Shown: positions 38,564 through 46,765, counted from the first letter of the stretch. The stretch is 64,000 bases of DNA from Alteromonas portus (GCF_005117025.1 NZ_SWCO01000005.1:434001-498000), one strand, 5' to 3'. Made by a program: numbers and translations. Notes: a model not told the origin generated them from the sequence alone.

Positions 38564-39135
38564 AATTGGGTAAGTTATCGCTCGATGAAATGGTCCAAGG
38601 TGCAGATAGCGCAGATGAAAACTGGGTTGAGTTGTTGAAACATCCAGCGGCTGAAAGCGTTTGGGCTGAAGCTGTTAAGCGTCGAGAAAGTTTGAATGGG
38701 TTCAGTCGATTCGCGGCAAGATGGCCTGCAATAGTTCATCAATATAAAAAATTAAAAAAATACACAAAAAAAAGTTTCAATGCCTCATCAATTACTCTTT
38801 TTAGCACTAACTTCCAACCATTTAATGCTGCATTAAATGGTACATCTGATGAAAATCAAACCTTTTCAATAGAGGTTATATGGGGAGAGCACCAAATAGT
38901 ATCGCTAGAGAGGAATATGCTTATTCAATTCAATGGGGGCAGAAATATTAATGTTTATTACTCCTTTTCTAGTGGTGATGGAGTAATTGGGATAGATGAC
39001 TCATGGGATTTCAAGCTTGAAGAAGGCGCCGTATTACTTACTTTTTTTGAAGGTGAGCATTTAAGCGTTGATTTAGAGTCGATGATAAACAATGCAGAGT
39101 CGGTTGGGAGTGTTGTACTGCTGCCGTCAAAATAA
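38560..39135 (+). CDS. Uncharacterised protein, third gene of the CHAT cassette
   Basis: A 191-residue soluble protein that I do not recognise. The N-terminal ~75 residues are helical and basic (ending KKLKKYTKKS), and residues ~76-190 alternate like a beta sandwich (ITLFSTNFQPFNAAL, VYYSFSSGDGVIGI). It starts in the ATGA that ends the previous gene. A protein with a helical arm and a beta domain would suit a small sensor or adaptor, but nothing in the sequence proves this. Confidence 0.65.
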   Translation: MKLGKLSLDEMVQGADSADENWVELLKHPAAESVWAEAVKRRESLNGFSRFAARWPAIVHQYKKLKKYTKKSFNASSITLFSTNFQPFNAALNGTSDENQTFSIEVIWGEHQIVSLERNMLIQFNGGRNINVYYSFSSGDGVIGIDDSWDFKLEEGAVLLTFFEGEHLSVDLESMINNAESVGSVVLLPSK

Positions 39136-39167
39136 AAAGCGAAAAAAAATCAATCCACCCGCGTATA

Positions 39168-39194
39168 GAAGCACCCATATAAAAAAGGTGCTTC
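39168..39194 (+). promoter_or_regulatory. Hairpin masking the ribosome site of the viperin cassette
   Basis: Stem GAAGCACC / GGTGCTTC (39168-39175 with 39187-39194) around an A-rich 11-base loop. The right arm covers the likely Shine-Dalgarno AAGGTG (39185-39190) of the ATG at 39198. No T run follows, so this is more like a translational switch than a terminator of the CHAT cassette. Confidence 0.55.
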
Positions 39195-39197
39195 AAT

Positions 39198-39545
39198 ATG
39201 TCAACAAAACAATGTATTCACCCCTTCACTAATCAGTCTGCTCAACCGAATGCGGTTGCGTCGCTAGTGTGTCGCATAAACGCAAGAGTGTGGCAAAGTT
39301 TATCCTCTAATCAACAGGTTCAAACAATGAGCCTGATTAATGAGATTGCATCAGGTAAATCTTATCCACTTTTAGGGGGGCGAAAGGTCAAATGTAACAA
39401 ATCTCTTGTTCGTTTTCGTATAGGGCGAAATCATCGTCTTATCTTAATACGGACTTCAAAGAGTTTCGTTTTACAGCTGTTTAACCGTCAAAATTATGAG
39501 CGAAACTTCAATAAGAAGTTCAGTTCATTAACCGTTGAATGTTAA
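39198..39545 (+). CDS. RelE/ParE-like small protein upstream of viperin
   Basis: A 115-residue basic protein. The C-terminal half, LVRFRIGRNHRLILIRTSKS then FVLQLFNRQNYERNF, has the order of strands and closing aromatic/arginine pattern of RelE/ParE-fold toxins; the first half holds two predicted helices. No antitoxin gene is adjacent, so it may be a fold relative with another role, for example binding RNA or the viperin. It ends 11 bases before the viperin start and is surely in the same transcript. Confidence 0.6.
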   Translation: MSTKQCIHPFTNQSAQPNAVASLVCRINARVWQSLSSNQQVQTMSLINEIASGKSYPLLGGRKVKCNKSLVRFRIGRNHRLILIRTSKSFVLQLFNRQNYERNFNKKFSSLTVEC

Positions 39546-39556
39546 GGGGCTGAGTC

Positions 39557-40477
39557 ATGAAATCTATTAACGAAGACAATAAAAAGATCAATGAACTCGT
39601 CATTAACTGGCACATCACTGAAGTGTGCAATTATGACTGCAAATACTGTTTTGCAAAGTGGGGCCGTCCTAAAGAGTTGCATCGTTCTCTTGAGGAAATT
39701 GAAAAACTGCTTAATAACTTGGCTTCATATTTTATTAACGGCGATTCTGCGTTAAAAAATGAAATTGGTTACGACACTGTGCGCCTTAATTTAGCTGGCG
39801 GAGAGCCAATGATGCTTGGCAGTACGTTTTTTATCGTACTGATGCTGGCGAAACAAAAAGGCTTTAAAACTTCAGTTATTACCAATGGGCATTATCTAGT
39901 AAATAGCCGCTTAGATTTTCCAAAAAATGTGCTGGACATGGTTGGTATCAGCTTTGACAGCCAGGATTTGCTCACACGAAAAAAAATCGGCCGAGTTGAC
40001 CGTAAAGGTAATTCGCTTAGTGCTGAGGATTTAAAAATGGCATTAAAGGCTTTAGTAAAAACTCAAACAGGCATAAGAACCAAGATCAATACGGTTGTGA
40101 ATAGCTTAAATTATAAGGAGGACTTTTCATCACTGATTGGTGAGTTAACACCTTATAAATGGAAAGTCTTACAAGTGATGCCCTATGGAGATGACGACTT
40201 AATGATTTCAGATGAAAAGTTTAGCCAGTTTGTTGAACGTCATAGTGGCTTAGGACTCCCAATATTTGCTGAATCGAATTCAACGATGACCGAGTCATAT
40301 TTGATGGTCGACCCATTAGGTCGTTTTTATCAAAACTCAGCAAGTGCTAGTGGTTACAAGTACAGTGACAGAATCAATCAGTGTGGTGTAGAAAGTACGC
40401 TTGCACAGATAGCCTTTAATCCTAAAACATTTTTATCAAGATATCGCCCAATTGACATCACTGTTACTGAGTCTTAG
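39557..40477 (+). CDS. Prokaryotic viperin (pVip), radical SAM ddhNTP synthase
   Basis: A 306-residue radical SAM enzyme. NWHITEVCNYDCKYCFAKWG near the N-terminus has the viperin-type CX3CX2C cluster (Cys24, Cys28, Cys31); LAGGEP, SFDSQD and NTVVNSLN are the later SAM- and substrate-contacting blocks seen in viperins. Viperins convert CTP, GTP or UTP into 3'-deoxy-3',4'-didehydro analogues that end viral transcription, and bacterial homologues protect against phage. AAGGGG lies seven bases before ATG 39557. The nucleotide kinase found beside many bacterial viperins is absent; instead it is flanked by two 115-residue proteins. Another radical SAM role is possible but less likely. Confidence 0.8.
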   Translation: MKSINEDNKKINELVINWHITEVCNYDCKYCFAKWGRPKELHRSLEEIEKLLNNLASYFINGDSALKNEIGYDTVRLNLAGGEPMMLGSTFFIVLMLAKQKGFKTSVITNGHYLVNSRLDFPKNVLDMVGISFDSQDLLTRKKIGRVDRKGNSLSAEDLKMALKALVKTQTGIRTKINTVVNSLNYKEDFSSLIGELTPYKWKVLQVMPYGDDDLMISDEKFSQFVERHSGLGLPIFAESNSTMTESYLMVDPLGRFYQNSASASGYKYSDRINQCGVESTLAQIAFNPKTFLSRYRPIDITVTES

Positions 40478-40486
40478 GAGGCCAAT

Positions 40487-40834
40487 GTGAAAAGTGAAAC
40501 TTGTTTTGGAAAAGTCTCCGGTAAGCCATTAACACAATATTATGACGAAGCAGAGGCGCAGGGAGCCGCTGATTACTGCAAAGAACATTATGATAATGAC
40601 TTAATTCCGTACCAATGTGCCAAATGCGACTTGTGGCACTTATCGCCTAAAAGTAGACAGACTCCGAGTCAAAAATGCAGTCGCTGCATTGGGGGCTATG
40701 GCGTTGAAAAGGAATCCTATCGCACCAAACTGGAGGCCCGTAAAAGAGCAAACATTATCTACGACGAACAAGGTGTAATCTTACGAGTCTATAAATGCAA
40801 ATATGGTAATGGTTGGCATTTGACCAAGAGTTAG
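40487..40834 (+). CDS. Two-repeat zinc-ribbon-like protein downstream of viperin
   Basis: A 115-residue protein starting at GTG 40487 behind AGGAGG (overlapping the viperin stop). It has two copies of one module: an alpha-helical EAxA segment followed by a strand and a CxxC/WHL end, first YQCAKCDLWHLSPK, then YKCKYGNGWHLTKS, in which the second Cys is lost. CSRCIGGYG between them adds a CxxC. Single modules of this kind occur in phage and plasmid proteins of unknown function. The link to viperin is by operon context only. Confidence 0.65.
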   Translation: MKSETCFGKVSGKPLTQYYDEAEAQGAADYCKEHYDNDLIPYQCAKCDLWHLSPKSRQTPSQKCSRCIGGYGVEKESYRTKLEARKRANIIYDEQGVILRVYKCKYGNGWHLTKS

Positions 40835-40889
40835 CTTTAATATGACCAATAAAGTGATACTTAGAATATGCACTTATTTGTAAGTAAGG

Positions 40890-40966
40890 TATTCACAATT
40901 TTAATTGTTGAAACCGGTTTTGTAACAGATTGAATTTTAAGAACCGCTATTCACAAATTTAATTGT
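40890..40966. repeat. Pair of 19-bp direct repeats with palindromic core
   Basis: TATTCACAATTTTAATTGT at 40890-40908 and TATTCACAAATTTAATTGT at 40948-40966, one mismatch, 58 bp apart. The core ACAATTTTAATTGT is an inverted repeat, so a dimeric regulator or recombination site is possible. Confidence 0.65.
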
Positions 40967-41024
40967 ATGTAACCACTGGTGCTGGTTTAGCAGCGTGGCC
41001 GTTAGAGTTTGAGCGATTTGAAAG

Positions 41025-41048
41025 GCGAACCTTTTGGTTCGCTTTTTT
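41025..41048 (+). terminator. Intrinsic terminator right of the viperin cassette
   Basis: Seven-pair stem GCGAACC / GGTTCGC, TTTT loop, followed by six Ts. Confidence 0.82.
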
Positions 41049-41283
41049 GTATCTTTTAGTTCTAGTATTTGAATGGCTGCTCAGGGCCTTCTTCCATCGA
41101 ACTCAAGGCAAGGAGCGGATGATCAGGTTCCCTAAAACTGACTGCTGCTTTGTGCCATCAGCGGATTTTAGCTTTAACGATTTCGATGTAATTGAATGGG
41201 GTAACAGCTTTTTCCCCATTATGTATATGCTCACCCCCGATTATCGCTTTCATCTGATATAGATAATACTTCCAAAATATCCC

Positions 41284-41350
41284 ATAAAGTCCCAAATTGG
41301 TTACTCTAAATGGTTAAAATGCGTTTCATGTAACCAAAACGGGACTTTAT
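41284..41350. promoter_or_regulatory. HipB-type operator dyad over the hipB start
   Basis: ATAAAGTCCCAAATTGGTTAC at 41284-41304 is nearly the inverse of GTAACCAAAACGGGACTTTAT at 41330-41350 (17 of 21 positions). The right arm contains the hipB start codon (41349), the arrangement expected for autorepression by HipB. Confidence 0.7.
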
Positions 41351-41675
41351 GGTGAAGAGTTTGACAGCTACAGCATTAGCAGAAGAGGTCGGCGACAGAT
41401 TGAAACAAGCTCGACTAAATCGAGACTTAACACAATCAGAAGTTGCAGAGCTTGCTGGCGTTGCCCGCAAAACGGTTTTAAATGCAGAAAAGGGAAAAGT
41501 TCAGCTCAACATCATGATTGCTATATTAATGGCATTAGACCTTACTCAGCAGATTGATCTATTTCTCCCGAAACAAGAAATTTCTCCCTTACAGCTGGCC
41601 AAACTGCAGGGAAAGAAAAGGCAGAGAGCCTCTGGCCAGCGCAGCAACAAAGATGAGGAATCATCAGAATGGTAA
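41349..41675 (+). CDS. hipB: HipB-like XRE antitoxin
   Basis: A 108-residue protein with an XRE helix-turn-helix at about residues 12-65 (LKQARLNRDLTQSEVAELAG then VARKTVLNAEKGKVQ) and a basic, disordered tail. It precedes a broken hipA, with overlapping start and stop, so it is the antitoxin and repressor half of a HipAB module. Its dyad operator is intact, so it may persist as a lone regulator. Confidence 0.82.
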   Translation: MVKSLTATALAEEVGDRLKQARLNRDLTQSEVAELAGVARKTVLNAEKGKVQLNIMIAILMALDLTQQIDLFLPKQEISPLQLAKLQGKKRQRASGQRSNKDEESSEW

Positions 41676-42117
41676 TGGAAGTCATTACAATAACATACCA
41701 AGACGATGTTGTTGGTGCTGTGAGCTTTGACATTGAAAAGGGGCTTGGGTCATTTGAATATGATCCAGGCTTCATAAAAAAAGCATCGAGCTGTCCCCGA
41801 TCAAAATGCCATTATCGAATCGCATTTACAGCTTTCCCGAACTGGTTTTCAATACCTTTAAAGGCCTACCAGGTTTAATAGCTGACTCCTTACCTGATGA
41901 TTTTGGTAACGCAGTTCTCAACGCATGGGTTGCAGGTCAAGGTCGTTCTCCGAGTGATATTACCCCACTGCAACGCCTTCAATATATGGGAAAGCGAGGC
42001 ATGGGGCTCTTGAGTATGCGCCTGCTACAAAGTTACGAAGTTTAAATGCTTCAAACACTGATAGACGAGATACAGGAAAACTTGCGGCTCGATATTTAGT
42101 AAGTTCAGATGTGTTAT
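41669..42117 (+). pseudogene. hipA: Decayed hipA kinase (two frameshifts, truncated)
   Basis: The frame begins at ATG 41669 inside hipB and reads as the HipA N-terminal domain (GAVSFDIEKGLGSFEYD). A one-base loss in the A run near 41780 shifts it; it resumes as KMPLSNRIYSFPEL, FNTFKGLPGLIADSLPDDFG and QRLQYMGKRGMG. A second one-base loss in the G run near 42003 is followed by ALEYAPATKLRSLNASNT. The kinase domain is missing, ending at TAA 42115. Both shifts are in homopolymers, so a sequencing error cannot be excluded for those, but the missing kinase shows true decay. Confidence 0.82.
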
Positions 42118-42175
42118 TCACTTAAGTCCTTTGAAATCGGTAAAAGCTATTTTTTCGCTATATTAATTAAGAATG

Positions 42176-42201
42176 AAGCGCCTATTTACAGGCGCTTTTT
42201 T
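42176..42201 (+). terminator. Intrinsic terminator at the right edge of the island
   Basis: Stem AAGCGCCT / AGGCGCTT, six-base loop, followed by a T run. Confidence 0.85.
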
Positions 42202-42390
42202 ATTTTTAGAGCAGGGGATTAACATAGGTAAATTTTATTTAAAGGCCATTGCACAAAAGTGTTTTTCACTCACACTTTCCCTACTTGTGAACGAAGGTGC
42301 TTGAGTGGAAAACGTTAAACGTGGACTCATGCTTTGTTCTGTTGCCAAGTACTATTTCAAGTCTTTTGATTGTGTAAAAAGGGTAAGCGA

Positions 42391-43917
42391 ATGCTTTTAA
42401 ATACATCGTTTTTTTTACGATATTTAACCATAGTGGGACTAAGTGCTTTAGCGCTGGTGGGGTGTAATTCCGATTCTTCGTCGTCTTCCACAGCAGAAGT
42501 AACAACGTCAGACTCGTCAACCGATGATGATACTGATACATCAGATACGGTGGTGACAGAATATGAAACGTCAAATACTATTGGCCTGTTACTAAACTCT
42601 GCCGATGCGCAAAATGGCTATACCCTTTTTGGGGGCCTGCGTTTTAATCAAACCTATTTAATTGATAATTGCGGGGAAGTGGTTCAAAGCTGGGATTCAG
42701 ATTACAGCACCATGTCTGCATATTTACTTGAAAATGGTAACTTGCTGCATACCGCTCGCTTTGAAAGTGCAGTGAATTCAGAGTTCTTAGAGGCAGGTGG
42801 TGATTCAGGCCGAATAGAAATCATCAATGAACAGAATGAACTAGAGTGGTATTACGAAGTTAATACAGACACCCAGTTCATGCACCATGATGTTGAGTAT
42901 ATAGAGAGCACAGGCACGGTTTTAGTCATGGTGTGGAATAAGCACTCTGCTGAAGAAGCCGCTGCGGCTGGGTATACTGGTGGACACGCGTTATGGAGTG
43001 AGCAAATTATTGAACTCGATCCAACAGCTGACAGCGCCGATGATGCCATTATTTGGCAATGGGACTCATGGGACCACATGGTTCAGGATGCTGACTACTC
43101 TCTGGATAATTACGGCGTAATCTCAGAAAACCCGCAACTTATAAACATTAATTTCGAAGGAATTGATGTTGAATATGAAGCCGATCCTATTCACATGAAT
43201 TCGGTGGATTACAACGAAGAACTGGATCAAATCGTTATTAATAGCCGAAATTTTAGTGAATTTTGGATAATCGATCACTCAACAACAACCGAAGAAGCAG
43301 CCTCACACAGTGGTGGAACTCGAGGTAAAGGAGGCGATATTCTGTTTCGATGGGGTAACCCACAAGCCTATGACATGGGCGATGAAGACGATCAGAAACT
43401 GTATTTACAACACGATGCTTACTGGATTGACGAGGGCTACACTCACGCCGGTCAAATCATGGTGTTTAACAATCAGCCAAATTTTTATGGAAACACTGAT
43501 TACTCTACCATTGATGTCATAGATACTGAGGTCAGTGATGCTGGCGACTACACTATCAATGACGATGGCACTTATGGCCCTACTGAATTTACGTGGACAT
43601 ACACCGCAGATAACCCAACCGATTTTTACGCTACCAATATTTCAGGTGCCCAGCGATTACCGAATGGTAATACGATCATTGATGAAGGTACCACAGGCAC
43701 ATTTTTTGAAGTCACTTCTGAAGGTGAGGTGGTGTGGAAATACATTACACCGATAGATCAGAATGGCGCACTTACGCAGGGTGATTCGCCGCAAAACAAC
43801 TTTGTTTTCAGAATTAATAAGTATACACCTGACTTCATTGGACTTTCCTATTATAGCTTGGAAGCCAACGGTACCATTGAAGATGGTTCAGACTATACTT
43901 GCGAGCTTTTTGAGTAA
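42391..43917 (+). CDS. Arylsulfotransferase (ASST)-like lipoprotein
   Basis: A 508-residue secreted lipoprotein with a lipobox LVGC (Cys25), a Ser/Asp/Thr-rich linker (about 26-60) and a six-bladed-propeller-like body resembling the ASST family: HHDVEYIESTGTVLVM, HMNSVDYNEELDQIVIN, QHDAYWIDEGYTH and AQRLPNGNTIIDEG. ASSTs move sulfate between phenolic donors and acceptors by a histidine intermediate; several His in these repeats are candidates, but the substrate is unknown. ATG 42391, with AGGG before it, is preferred over GTG 42370. An inverted repeat follows, shared with the convergent serine hydrolase. Confidence 0.78.
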   Translation: MLLNTSFFLRYLTIVGLSALALVGCNSDSSSSSTAEVTTSDSSTDDDTDTSDTVVTEYETSNTIGLLLNSADAQNGYTLFGGLRFNQTYLIDNCGEVVQSWDSDYSTMSAYLLENGNLLHTARFESAVNSEFLEAGGDSGRIEIINEQNELEWYYEVNTDTQFMHHDVEYIESTGTVLVMVWNKHSAEEAAAAGYTGGHALWSEQIIELDPTADSADDAIIWQWDSWDHMVQDADYSLDNYGVISENPQLININFEGIDVEYEADPIHMNSVDYNEELDQIVINSRNFSEFWIIDHSTTTEEAASHSGGTRGKGGDILFRWGNPQAYDMGDEDDQKLYLQHDAYWIDEGYTHAGQIMVFNNQPNFYGNTDYSTIDVIDTEVSDAGDYTINDDGTYGPTEFTWTYTADNPTDFYATNISGAQRLPNGNTIIDEGTTGTFFEVTSEGEVVWKYITPIDQNGALTQGDSPQNNFVFRINKYTPDFIGLSYYSLEANGTIEDGSDYTCELFE

Positions 43918-43947
43918 AACTGCATTTTTTCCAATTAATGCTGTAAT

Positions 43948-43986
43948 AGCAACCACCAAATACCTTTGTAAATTCTGGTGGTTGCT
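43948..43986. terminator. Convergent-gene hairpin
   Basis: Eleven-pair stem AGCAACCACCA / TGGTGGTTGCT with a 17-base loop between convergent stops. T runs are poor, so termination may need help. Confidence 0.55.
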
Positions 43987-45494
43987 TAATTCTTAATACC
44001 GCGAATATTCTCATCCATCACAAGCATCTTAACCAACCCGCTTTCATCGTCATTCTCAAAACGAACACTACTCCCATTCTTAGCAAAAAATCGACCGCCG
44101 CCCTCATGAAAATACTCTTCATTTTCAACATAAGGTAAGGCATTAAGCACAAATCCATGGGCTGTTTTTTCTAGCACCACATCAACACTAACAGGGTTAG
44201 TTACCACGTAGGTTCCAATGTATTTACTCAGTTCCTTTTGGCTTATAGGTACTAACTTCCTAACTTCAGCTTCCGAGTAACCTACGTCTAACGCTTCTTT
44301 TAAACGTATCTCTAGCTCACTAATTAACTGCATACCATTATTGCCGTTCGTCATAATGGCGTAGCCGTTGCCTGAATCTAGCTCAATATATAGCTGCGAC
44401 ATAAACCCAGCATCTGCGCCGCCGTGGCCAAAGCCTAAAACTTCACCGTTATCATCCATATTGATGAAAAAGCCGATGCCAACATTAGGTGCTTCATTGG
44501 TTGGCGTATTGTTGGTTAACATTTCTTGCGCGGTGGCTTGCGATATCCAGTCGGTTTTCTGCCCTAAAAACGCACTTCGCACGCCGCTTGCCAACTTCAA
44601 CATGTCTGATGGCGTGCTCCACATGCCTGCCGCTGCTAATGTGGCGTAGGTATGGGCGCCACCTTTAATTGGCGCACCGTCGCCGTCATACGGAGTAGCC
44701 ATATTATTTGATAAGTTGGTCGATATGGGTTGTTCGAAGCCAGAACGTGTCATGCCTATAGGTTTAAACAAAAGCCGTTGCGACATGGTTGGCAAGGGCT
44801 CATTAGCTACGTCTTGCAAGGTAAGTTGAGCAAGCGTAGTGCCGCCACCGGAATAACGCATTTGCGTGCCAGGTTGAATATCAACAACAACAGCATCGGT
44901 ATTGGCGGGAAATGCACCTTCTAGCACCTGCTGCAAAGTAGGTACTGGTTCGCCCGCCGCGTAACCAGGAAAGCCATGTACTGTGGTGCCTGCCGTGTGG
45001 CTTAATAATCTGCGTAAAGAAACAACGTCTTGCCCAGTCCATTCATGTTCAGGCAACTGCCAGCTGGTGAGTAAGGTATTAACATCTGCATCTAAATCTA
45101 TCGGGTTATCTTGGCGATATTTCATCAATACTGCCGCAAATGCGGGTTTAGAAATACTGCCTGCTTGGAACACCGTGTTTTCATCAATAGCCAATTCAGT
45201 GGCTAAATCTTTAACGCCGCTTTGCATGGTCCAAGCTAGTTGCCCATTTTTCATAAACGCGACAGACACACCAGGTACATCATAATGCGCTTGTCTTTGC
45301 TCCAAAGATTGGTAATCAACCTCTTGCCCTTCAATTCGAATGCGTTCAGTAAGCCCAGATTTTAAAAGGTTGGCTTCTTTTGACTCTGCGGCAGCTGAGG
45401 CAGAGGCGGGCAGGGTTTCAGACTCTGTACAGCCCAATAACGACGCTAAACAAAGCGAAAGTGTTAAAGAGGCGAAGATCTTGTTTGTTTTCAT
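43986..45494 (-). CDS. Serine hydrolase of the class C beta-lactamase/esterase family, lipoprotein
   Basis: A 502-residue lipoprotein (lipobox LLGC, Cys22). The penicillin-binding-protein-like fold is shown by the nucleophile motif SISK (Ser113, Lys116), the YSG motif (Tyr214) and HGG in place of KTG near GFGHGGADAG. Such proteins are usually esterases or D-peptidases, not true beta-lactamases, and this one has an additional C-terminal domain (about 420-502). It follows an esterase gene by 92 bp on the same strand, so the two secreted hydrolases probably share a transcript. Confidence 0.87.
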   Translation of the reverse strand: MKTNKIFASLTLSLCLASLLGCTESETLPASASAAAESKEANLLKSGLTERIRIEGQEVDYQSLEQRQAHYDVPGVSVAFMKNGQLAWTMQSGVKDLATELAIDENTVFQAGSISKPAFAAVLMKYRQDNPIDLDADVNTLLTSWQLPEHEWTGQDVVSLRRLLSHTAGTTVHGFPGYAAGEPVPTLQQVLEGAFPANTDAVVVDIQPGTQMRYSGGGTTLAQLTLQDVANEPLPTMSQRLLFKPIGMTRSGFEQPISTNLSNNMATPYDGDGAPIKGGAHTYATLAAAGMWSTPSDMLKLASGVRSAFLGQKTDWISQATAQEMLTNNTPTNEAPNVGIGFFINMDDNGEVLGFGHGGADAGFMSQLYIELDSGNGYAIMTNGNNGMQLISELEIRLKEALDVGYSEAEVRKLVPISQKELSKYIGTYVVTNPVSVDVVLEKTAHGFVLNALPYVENEEYFHEGGGRFFAKNGSSVRFENDDESGLVKMLVMDENIRGIKN

Positions 45495-45515
45495 TATGTG
45501 TATTCCATTACGAGT

Positions 45516-45535
45516 GAACGTACCAGAGTACGTTC
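45516..45535. repeat. Perfect hairpin between the two hydrolase genes
   Basis: GAACGTAC and GTACGTTC separated by CAGA form an eight-pair stem in the 92-bp spacer, 21 bases upstream of the serine hydrolase start. It may be a regulator site or an mRNA processing hairpin. Confidence 0.5.
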
Positions 45536-45586
45536 CTACTATTATTCGGCCAATGCTGACGATTTTCTAGTTCAGGCACTTGATAG

Positions 45587-46765
45587 CTAGTCGCCTGTAC
45601 CTTCGGCAATCTTCTTTCGCAAATTCGCCAACCGCGTTTTATAAGAGCCGTTCTCAACGTTTTCTTCATAGCTCATTGCTAGCGCTTTCTCTCGCATTTC
45701 AAGTGCCATGGCTAAATCGCCGTTAGCTTCATAACCGTCTGCCAGGCTGTCGTAGGCATCAGACTTGTTAGGGAAGCGAGCTGTATTTTTCTTAAAAATT
45801 GCAATGGCAGAGTCAAAGTCTTGTTTGTTTAGTGCCGCATAACCCGCGTGGTTTACGGCTTTATATTCTGGCTTTGCTTCAAAAGCGTATTTTGCAGAAA
45901 GGTCTTTATAGTATTGCTCTACCGCAGGAATACCTTCTTGTATTATCGCACCTGTTGGGCGTAACGAATTTAGCTGCTTTTGAAGCGCCAAGCTCATACC
46001 TGCAAGTGCAGTCGTATTGTGGCTTTCAGATGTGTCTAGCCCGGTATCAAAGGTAAACCCTTTTCGTTCGCTGCTATTTAGCAGTTCAACGTAACGTTCG
46101 TATGCGCTTAGCATGTTTCCATCTTCGTTACCCATGTTGATATAAAGGTATTTGTTAAGGTCGCTATTTGATGCAAAGAACGCTTTTGCCTCTGGAAATA
46201 TCACTTCTTCGTGCCACCACAAACTTGGGCTGAATGCGAAGTAAGCTTGAAACAGTTCAGGTCGCTCTTGCAGTGCATATAAGGTAAAAAGGGCGCTTAA
46301 TGAATGCCCGGAAATAATCGCGTAGTTATTGGTACGATAGTTTGCCTTTACGTAGGGCTTTAGTTCTTTTTCTAGAAAGTCTAAAAAGTTGTCAGCACCA
46401 CCAGATATTCCCCACTGGTTGTAGCTTTCATCATAGGAAGGTGTGAAGTCTCGCGTGCGCTCGGTGTTGGTAATACCGATAACAATCATTTCCTGCGCCA
46501 TTCCAGACTGATTTAACAGGTCAAGCGTGCCTACGGTATGGGCAAAATTGCGCTGACCATCTAGCAAATATAAAACAGGGTAAGTGGTGTCTTTGTAGCG
46601 TGAATAGTTATTAGGTAAGTGAATAAGCAGTTCTCGCGACTCATTCAAAACCTCTGATTTTATTGTTGTAACTACGGCTTCGCCACGCACTTTGGCGTTT
46701 ACGTGAAAGCTAAAACTAAGAGCAAGTAAGGCGGCGATAAAAACACAGACAAGCTTCTGATACAT
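45587..46765 (-). CDS. Secreted alpha/beta-hydrolase esterase with C-terminal TPR
   Basis: A 392-residue exported esterase (signal peptide ending about VNA|K24) of the Fes/IroE-like PF00756 family. The nucleophile elbow is ISGHSLSALF with Ser155; YPVLYLLDGQ is the oxyanion-region strand; a late HNTTALAGM supplies the catalytic His. Residues ~305-380 form one or two TPR motifs (NKQDFDSAIAIFKKN and ANGDLAMALEMREKAL). Members cleave siderophore or other esters; no siderophore genes are nearby. First gene of a probable operon with the serine hydrolase. Confidence 0.85.
   Translation of the reverse strand: MYQKLVCVFIAALLALSFSFHVNAKVRGEAVVTTIKSEVLNESRELLIHLPNNYSRYKDTTYPVLYLLDGQRNFAHTVGTLDLLNQSGMAQEMIVIGITNTERTRDFTPSYDESYNQWGISGGADNFLDFLEKELKPYVKANYRTNNYAIISGHSLSALFTLYALQERPELFQAYFAFSPSLWWHEEVIFPEAKAFFASNSDLNKYLYINMGNEDGNMLSAYERYVELLNSSERKGFTFDTGLDTSESHNTTALAGMSLALQKQLNSLRPTGAIIQEGIPAVEQYYKDLSAKYAFEAKPEYKAVNHAGYAALNKQDFDSAIAIFKKNTARFPNKSDAYDSLADGYEANGDLAMALEMREKALAMSYEENVENGSYKTRLANLRKKIAEGTGD

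Larger units (their letters stand above)
40835..41348. other. Gene-free region between viperin cassette and hipB
   Basis: About 500 AT-rich bases. It holds a 19-bp direct repeat pair (40890-40966), a terminator (41025-41048) and the hipB operator dyad (41284-41350). A 99-codon TTG-start ORF here (40963-41262) spans the terminator and is not accepted. Confidence 0.5.

Noticed and set aside
37643..39135. Bacterial gasdermin paired with the CHAT protease
   Set aside because: Neither partner shows a gasdermin-like N-terminus or length pattern.
40963..41262. 99-codon TTG-start ORF
   Set aside because: It runs through an intrinsic terminator and begins in a repeat; no ribosome site.
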